From assembly GCA_905236465.1 (NCBI GenBank), contig CAJOQA010000312.1, forward strand, positions 1 through 10,014: 10,014 nucleotides of DNA, in the 5' to 3' direction. Shown piece after piece: positions 6,244 through 10,014 of the stretch. The position numbers were made by a program, and so were the translations under genes. The DNA is from an uncultured Treponema sp. (GTDB lineage Bacteria; Spirochaetota; Spirochaetia; Treponematales; Treponemataceae). The number at the start of each line of letters is the position of its first letter. Within the stretch, counting starts at the first letter, position 1. The notes under the pieces were generated by a model. It had not been told where the DNA came from, ran no database searches, and worked only from the letters and a program-made list of their open reading frames with translations.

Positions 6244-7938
6244 ACGTTCGATGACACATTTGCTTATATACCTCTTTTTGCAATAGCTACGGTCGCAATA
6301 ATTTTGCTGATACTTCTTGTTGTCAGCAAAAAAAAGAGTTCTGCGCGGATTAGCTATACAACCATAGCATCCCTTTTAATTGTAATTTTTACAAACTTTT
6401 CCACAGCTTTTTCTCTTTTACTTGGCAACGAAAGCAAAAGTGCTATTTCTACCTATGCAATTACCATGTTTTTTGCGGCTTTTTTACAATTACCCTACTG
6501 CATAATGCTCTGTACTTTTGAACCTAGAAAATTCGACAAACTAGTTCCAAAGTCCGCAAATCTTGCCGCACAAAAAGTAAACGAACAGCTGAAGGTTGCA
6601 GAAGAAAAGGCAGTTGAGCTTTCTACCCATGACTTAACACTGTTGGATGTAAGCCGTGACTTCATGGTTCATGCGGCAGAAGCTTACTCTTCAGACAAGG
6701 GAATGTCTAGCTTCCTAGAGTATATCAATAAAACTATAAAAGACCATATAAATGCCGATGGTGCTGCAATCTTAATGATTGATGACTTTGAAGATGTAAT
6801 TTCTGTAAAGGCCTTTGAAGGAGACTTCCCGCCTCCGTATAAGCTACCTTCAGATATGCCTCACAAGCCTGTTCGTGTCGCAACTAACTTTAAGTTTGCA
6901 TCTTTTCCCCTAAAAGACAATATTTTTGGCTCTATCGCAACAACAGGTCGTCCTGAGCTCATCACAAAGCCAGAATTAGATGACAGAATTTATCAAAATG
7001 GACCTGAAGAATTCCTTGAATGCGGTTCATATATCATTGTTCCTATGAAAATACAGGATACAGTTATTGGCATTACAGCTTTTGCCCGCAAACGCGGAAC
7101 TGAAGTCTTTACAGAAGATGACCTTAAGGCTGCCACTACCCTATCCGACTTTGCAGCAGCTTCTATAAAAAATGTTATTTCTGTAAAGGATATAATCGAA
7201 CATAGTGAGATAACAAAAGAAGCTGAAATTTCAGCTAAAATTCAAAATATGCTTATCCCTGCAAAACTACCTATCATATCAGGAACGCAGATTGCAAGTC
7301 TCTTTGAACAGTCTGAGGGTGTCTGCGGTGACTACTATGATATACTTGTTTCCCGCAAAGATAGGGTTTCTTTCATAATGAGCGATATAGCAGGAAAGGG
7401 AATAAATAGCATACTGGTTATGACTATGGTAAGAGCTATGCTAAGGCTTGTTATTAACACAACACAGTCAGCTGGTAAGATTCTTTCTTGGGTAAATAGG
7501 GGCATTGCAGCCGAGTCATTTAGTACGGATCACTTTGGTTCAGTGGCCCTCATCAATTATAATCCTATAGAGCAAACCCTTGAATTTGCAACTTCAGGGA
7601 TTATTCCTGTATACTACTATGATGCTGAAGAAAAGAATTTCACCTGTCTTTCAGAACCTAGTGAGCCAATAGGTGTAGAAAAAACAACAGAATATAAAGA
7701 TTACGTGAAAAAAGTTAAAAAAGGTGATATAATAATAACATATACAGATGGACTTGTTGAATCCTTAAATGAAAAGGGGCAACAATATACAAAGGAGTCC
7801 TTACTTAGAATTATTTCAGAAAATGTAAATAAGCCTAGCAAGGATATCATAAGAACTATTAAAGCTGATATAAAAAATTTCAGCGGTAGTGTAAGTCAGC
7901 ATGATGATAAATCACTACTAGTTATTAAGATTCAGTAG
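6241..7938 (+). CDS. Membrane-bound GAF-SpoIIE (PP2C-type) serine phosphatase, RsbU-like
   Basis: The product is 565 residues. Three hydrophobic segments (about 8-28, 38-61 and 69-91) form a membrane N-terminus. A helical linker (about 107-130) leads into a GAF-like sensor domain (about 140-312, ending FTEDDLKAATTLSDFAAASI). A short coiled linker with AEISAKIQNMLIP precedes the SpoIIE/PP2C catalytic domain (about 335-565). Metal-binding motifs are visible: CGDYYD (D364, D367), SDIAGKG (D382), YTDGLVES (D503) and HDDKSLLV (D555, D556). The usual AGHNP segment reads TSGIIP. The family removes phosphate from a STAS-domain antagonist, and such a protein is encoded 27 bp downstream. The membrane and GAF domains suggest control by an envelope or small-ligand signal, but the ligand is unknown. 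Two stop codons (TAG, TAA) follow each other at the end. Confidence 0.93.
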   Translation: MTFDDTFAYIPLFAIATVAIILLILLVVSKKKSSARISYTTIASLLIVIFTNFSTAFSLLLGNESKSAISTYAITMFFAAFLQLPYCIMLCTFEPRKFDKLVPKSANLAAQKVNEQLKVAEEKAVELSTHDLTLLDVSRDFMVHAAEAYSSDKGMSSFLEYINKTIKDHINADGAAILMIDDFEDVISVKAFEGDFPPPYKLPSDMPHKPVRVATNFKFASFPLKDNIFGSIATTGRPELITKPELDDRIYQNGPEEFLECGSYIIVPMKIQDTVIGITAFARKRGTEVFTEDDLKAATTLSDFAAASIKNVISVKDIIEHSEITKEAEISAKIQNMLIPAKLPIISGTQIASLFEQSEGVCGDYYDILVSRKDRVSFIMSDIAGKGINSILVMTMVRAMLRLVINTTQSAGKILSWVNRGIAAESFSTDHFGSVALINYNPIEQTLEFATSGIIPVYYYDAEEKNFTCLSEPSEPIGVEKTTEYKDYVKKVKKGDIIITYTDGLVESLNEKGQQYTKESLLRIISENVNKPSKDIIRTIKADIKNFSGSVSQHDDKSLLVIKIQ

Positions 7939-7965
7939 TAAATTGTACAATAAGGAGCAAAACTT

Positions 7966-8304
7966 ATGGAACTTAAAATAAGGAAAAACGGAGAAGTCTA
8001 CATTATTGACGTCAATGGTGAGATGGACTTGTACAACTCTTACAAATTGAAAGAGCTTGTTATGAAGATGCTAGAAAAGAACGTAAAGTCTTTCATAATC
8101 AATCTTGAGCAAGTTGATTACATTGACTCTTCTGGAATTGGTGCATTGATTTATATTTGTTCAACTATCAAAAAAATGAACTTGAAGCTGTACATTTCCA
8201 ACATTCACGGATCCGTTAAAAAAGTCATTGAACTTACTAAGTTAATGGGCTACTTCCCTATTGCTAACAGTGTAGAAGAAGCACTTTTAATGATTAACGA
8301 GTAA
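7966..8304 (+). CDS. STAS-domain anti-sigma factor antagonist (RsbV/SpoIIAA-like)
   Basis: The product is 112 residues and is made up entirely of one STAS domain, the usual length for the family. The motif VDYIDSSGIGAL (50-61) contains S55, which aligns with the Ser of SpoIIAA that its partner kinase phosphorylates. The N-terminal strand IIDVNGEMDLYNSYKLKE is also typical. When unphosphorylated, such proteins bind the RsbW-like kinase and release its target. When phosphorylated, they let go until a PP2C phosphatase resets them. Both expected partners are its immediate neighbours. AAGGAG (7952-7957), eight bases before the ATG, is a good ribosome site, and the next gene follows after 11 bp. 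Confidence 0.95.
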   Translation: MELKIRKNGEVYIIDVNGEMDLYNSYKLKELVMKMLEKNVKSFIINLEQVDYIDSSGIGALIYICSTIKKMNLKLYISNIHGSVKKVIELTKLMGYFPIANSVEEALLMINE

Positions 8305-8315
8305 GGAGAGAGTAA

Positions 8316-8861
8316 ATGGAAGAAATAAAAGACCTTCGCTCTGATGGTAACGATCCATTGTTTGACAAAGCAAATATGCTTTACAAGGAATTTCCTTCAG
8401 ATTTTAGACAAATTCGTTACTTTACTCTTCTTATTGTCCAGTCTGCCCCTCTTGAGATTAAAGAAATAAATCTTCTTGAGCAGCAGATAAGCGAAGTAAT
8501 AAAGAATGCTGTAAAGCACGGTAACCATTGTGACGTAAACAAAAAAGTTCATGTTTGGTATTCATTTAGCGCAACTCATGCCCACATCATTGTAGAAGAT
8601 GAGGGAGAAGGTTTCAAAGATCTTGAAAAGTGGAATGAATTCAATCACAAAAGAATGGACTGCCTGCATAATTCTAACTTTGAGGAATTAGCAAACTACG
8701 TATCTTTCCGCACAAAGAAGTCTGATGACCAGGACGGAGGAAACGCTTTGTTTGCAGCCCTTGAATATTGGAACGGCGGATTTATCTATAATGATAAAAG
8801 AAACGGTGTTGCCATGCTCAAGAGGTTCCAGCAGAAACGCCACGGTGTAACTATTGAATAA
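8316..8861 (+). CDS. GHKL ATP-binding serine kinase/anti-sigma protein (RsbW/SpoIIAB-like)
   Basis: The product is 181 residues, longer than the roughly 140-160 residues of common RsbW proteins. The ATPase motifs are in order: N-box E60-xxx-N64 in EVIKNAVKHGN, G1 box DEGEGF (95-100) and a G2-like DGGNALFAALE (140-150). About 40 residues lie between G1 and G2 (WNEFNHKRMDCLHNSNFEE region), an insertion or divergent lid. The N-terminal 25 residues are also extra. Known relatives phosphorylate the STAS antagonist and hold a sigma factor or another target. The next gene over is exactly such an antagonist, with GGAGAG seven to eleven bases before the ATG. No sigma gene follows; instead a terminator ends the operon, so the target is elsewhere or is not a sigma factor. 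Confidence 0.92.
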   Translation: MEEIKDLRSDGNDPLFDKANMLYKEFPSDFRQIRYFTLLIVQSAPLEIKEINLLEQQISEVIKNAVKHGNHCDVNKKVHVWYSFSATHAHIIVEDEGEGFKDLEKWNEFNHKRMDCLHNSNFEELANYVSFRTKKSDDQDGGNALFAALEYWNGGFIYNDKRNGVAMLKRFQQKRHGVTIE

Positions 8862-8892
8862 AAAAAGCAAAGCTATTGTACAGTTTAATACT

Positions 8893-8922
8893 AAGGCCTG
8901 CTAGCAAGCAGGTCTTTTTTTT
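8893..8922 (+). terminator. Intrinsic terminator of the partner-switching operon
   Basis: AAGGCCTGCT pairs with AGCAGGTCTT around a four-base loop (AGCA), giving about ten base pairs with one G-U, followed by a run of eight T. It begins 31 bp after the stop codon of the RsbW-like gene. Confidence 0.93.
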
Positions 8923-8940
8923 ACTTAGCGTGCTAAAAAC

Positions 8941-8977
8941 AAAAAAGCCTAAACCTTTGTATTACAAAGATTTAGGC
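8941..8977 (-). terminator. Intrinsic terminator of the tmRNA gene
   Basis: On the minus strand GCCTAAATCTTTG and CAAAGGTTTAGGC form a 13-bp stem with one G-U pair and a five-base loop. A run of six T follows (AAAAAA at 8941-8946 on the plus strand). It starts three bases past the mature tmRNA end. Confidence 0.92.
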
Positions 8978-8979
8978 TA

Positions 8980-9355
8980 TGGAGATGGGGGGAGTTGAAC
9001 CCCCGTCCAAGTAGGCTGACCAAGCGCCTCTACAGGTTTATTGAAGCGAGGTGATTGTAGGGAGACGGTAGCGGCTTCAAAGGCGTCGCCTCCTTAGTCT
9101 AGAAAGATTTCCTTGCCAAAATCTAGACCTAATGACAAGTAAGCCCCTATTAGTGACAGAATCTTACATCGCTAGGAACAGCGCAACATAAGTTCCGGCT
9201 CAGCTACACTTAAGCAGCAAGAGCTAACTGTGCGTTTTCAGACTCGTCGTCTTCTCTACGTTTTGCAGTTATTGTTTTTGCCTGTATCAGAGACCAAGCA
9301 AGAGCCTCACCTGCAGCACAGGATCACTCCTATCTGTCGAAACCGGTGCACCCCC
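8980..9355 (-). ncRNA. ssrA: tmRNA (transfer-messenger RNA), one-piece
   Basis: tmRNA rescues stalled ribosomes: it enters as alanyl-tRNA, then serves as a short message that adds a degradation tag. The 5' end GGGGGUG (plus strand 9349-9355) pairs with CAUCUCC at the 3' end (8981-8987), including the G3-U70 wobble recognised by alanyl-tRNA synthetase. The hallmark UUCGAC follows the 5' stem, and the T arm GGGGG-UUCAACU-CCCCC is intact. The length is 376 nt, within the usual range. The base after the acceptor stem is A, followed by TAG, so CCA is not encoded and must be added by the CCA enzyme. Internal stems include GTCTAGA/TCTAGAC (9097-9128). The tag frame ends in ALAA. Start and end are set by the acceptor stem and should be exact to within a base or two. 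Confidence 0.96.
9210..9266 (-). other. tmRNA tag-peptide reading frame (18 residues plus stop)
   Basis: From a resume codon GCA at 9266 the frame reads AKRREDDESENAQLALAA, then TAA. The LALAA ending is the standard degron read by ClpXP-type proteases. The resume codon is inferred from the AATAACT-GCA context and the usual Ala start, and a different resume point would shorten the tag. Confidence 0.8.
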
Positions 9356-9360
9356 GGTAG

Positions 9361-9372
9361 ATTTCTAGAAAT
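9361..9372. repeat. 12-bp perfect palindrome in the tmRNA leader
   Basis: ATTTCTAGAAAT is its own reverse complement. It lies between the promoter and the mature 5' end of tmRNA, in the part removed by RNase P. It may form a small hairpin in the precursor or be chance. Confidence 0.4.
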
Positions 9373-9387
9373 GATTCTCTTCTAGTA

Positions 9388-9416
9388 AATATAGAACGCC
9401 CTAACATAAAAGTCAA
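9388..9416 (-). promoter_or_regulatory. Sigma-70-type promoter of the tmRNA gene
   Basis: On the minus strand TTGACT (9411-9416), 17 nt, then TATATT (9388-9393): five of six consensus bases in each box. Transcription would start near 9381, leaving a leader of about 25 nt before the mature RNA. Confidence 0.8.
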
Positions 9417-9426
9417 GGATTTTTCA

Positions 9427-9464
9427 CAAAAAAGAGAAAATATTTTTCCGTCCCTGGAAAAATA
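9427..9464 (-). terminator. Intrinsic terminator after the SPOR-domain gene
   Basis: On the minus strand TATTTTTCC and GGAAAAATA form a nine-base-pair stem with a six-base loop (AGGGAC), followed by TTTTCTCTTTTTT. It lies about 95 bp past the stop codon and just upstream of the tmRNA promoter, separating the two transcripts. The AT-rich stem makes it weaker than the two terminators at 8893-8977. Confidence 0.7.
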
Positions 9465-9471
9465 CTTTCAA

Positions 9472-9497
9472 CAAGAAGCAGCAACGCTATCTTCTTG
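9472..9497 (-). repeat. Small inverted repeat in the 3' region of the SPOR-domain gene
   Basis: CAAGAAG (9472-9478) and CTTCTTG (9491-9497) can pair across a 12-base loop. Together with the AT-rich hairpin that follows it in transcription, it may structure the roughly 95-nt 3' untranslated region. No reading frame or RNA family is recognised between 9465 and 9558. Confidence 0.35.
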
Positions 9498-9558
9498 CAA
9501 ATTGCACACCAGTCGCTTTTAGCTTCCTTGCAGGACTTATGCACAAAGGCAGGCACAA

Positions 9559-10014
9559 TTAGCGGATGCGTTTTATAAAGGCATCCTTAAATCCATAGGA
9601 CTTAAAGTTTTCAAGTACTACGCCATATTCGTCTTCGGAAAGAGGTCCAACAAGTACAGAATAAGAAGCATTCTTGCGTGGTACAAGTACAATTGGATAT
9701 TTGTTGTACTTGTTAATAAGCTTGCTTATAGCTTCTTTATCTTCCATAAGTGCTATCTGTACATAGTACTTAGCTTTAGCAAGGTCCTTTTCTTCAACTA
9801 CATAAGAGTCAAGTCCTGTAGCAGCAGGAACTGAAACTAGCTCGGACTTTTCAACTTTCTTTGTCTCACTCTTAGAAGCAGGCGGTGCTTTATCATTAGT
9901 TGGTTCAAGAACAATTGGAGAATAGGCTTCTTCTTTTTCAGGTTCAGAAGGTATGACTATTGGGGTATAAGCCTCCTCTTCTGTTTTAGCAGGAACAGGC
10001 TCTTCTTTTACAAC
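9559..10014 (-). CDS. SPOR-domain protein, C-terminal part (5' end off window)
   Basis: The frame is open from the right edge (10014) to TAA at 9559, giving 151 visible residues. The last 72 or so are a SPOR domain: KAKYYVQIALMEDKEAI, then YPIVLVPRKNASYSVLVGPL, then GVVLENFKSYGFKDAFIKRI. SPOR domains bind denuded peptidoglycan glycans at division sites or sites of remodelling. The preceding 80 residues are Pro/Glu/Lys/Val-rich and disordered, and include two near copies of EEAY[TS]PIV about 14 residues apart. This is the usual linker and C-terminal layout of envelope SPOR proteins, which are normally anchored by an N-terminal membrane helix or signal peptide that would lie beyond the window. 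The ATG at 9747 is internal to the domain and is not the start. Confidence 0.9.
   Translation of the reverse strand, partial: VVKEEPVPAKTEEEAYTPIVIPSEPEKEEAYSPIVLEPTNDKAPPASKSETKKVEKSELVSVPAATGLDSYVVEEKDLAKAKYYVQIALMEDKEAISKLINKYNKYPIVLVPRKNASYSVLVGPLSEDEYGVVLENFKSYGFKDAFIKRIR

Noticed and set aside
7942..7951. ATTGTACAAT palindrome between the phosphatase and STAS genes
   Set aside because: Ten bases in an operon gap beside a ribosome site. A similar but non-palindromic ATTGTACAG occurs near 8875. There is too little to claim an operator.
9559..9747. A 62-residue stand-alone gene starting at the ATG at 9747
   Set aside because: The frame is open to the window edge and the SPOR domain begins before this ATG.

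Overview
The window looks like a piece of a spirochaete chromosome, most likely Treponema or a close relative. This is inferred from moderately low GC, the RsbU/RsbV/RsbW-type cassette, several membrane-anchored TPR proteins, a SPOR-domain protein and a one-piece tmRNA without an encoded CCA. No marker gene fixes the species. Nothing looks like a transposon, prophage or CRISPR array.

Left part (minus strand, 2847 down to 1). A consensus promoter at 2910-2938 drives a two-gene unit. The first gene is an exported TPR protein (2056-2847). The second overlaps it by 26 bp and runs off the left edge. Its product has a Ser/Thr/Arg-rich disordered N-terminus, one membrane helix, TPR-like helical repeats, and a C-terminal tail built from an in-frame 39-bp (13-residue) tandem repeat.

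Middle (plus strand, 3087-6133). Three tightly packed, partly overlapping genes follow. The first is a membrane-anchored TPR protein whose C-terminus resembles an Mrr-type restriction-endonuclease domain that has lost its catalytic residues. The second is a calcineurin-like metallophosphoesterase. The third is a ParB/sulfiredoxin-fold protein with a DGNHR motif and a GTG start inside the end of the previous gene.

Right-middle (plus strand, 6172-8922). A good sigma-70-type promoter with an inverted repeat around its -10 leads into a partner-switching operon. It encodes a membrane-bound GAF-SpoIIE/PP2C phosphatase (TTG start), a STAS anti-sigma antagonist and a GHKL ATP-binding kinase/anti-sigma protein, and closes with a strong intrinsic terminator. 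The expected logic is that the phosphatase removes phosphate from the STAS protein, which then sequesters the RsbW-like protein and frees its target. No sigma factor is encoded here, so the target is unknown.

Right part (minus strand, 10014 down to 8941). The C-terminal part of a SPOR-domain (peptidoglycan-binding) protein ends at 9559 and is followed by a terminator hairpin. Then comes a complete tmRNA gene (ssrA, 8980-9355) with its own consensus promoter and terminator. Its predicted proteolysis tag is 18 residues, AKRREDDESENAQLALAA.

The most unusual items are the in-frame 39-bp minisatellite and the composite protein that carries it, the degenerate nuclease-like domain fused to TPRs next to a phosphoesterase and a ParB-like protein, the sigma-less partner switch, and the long tmRNA tag.
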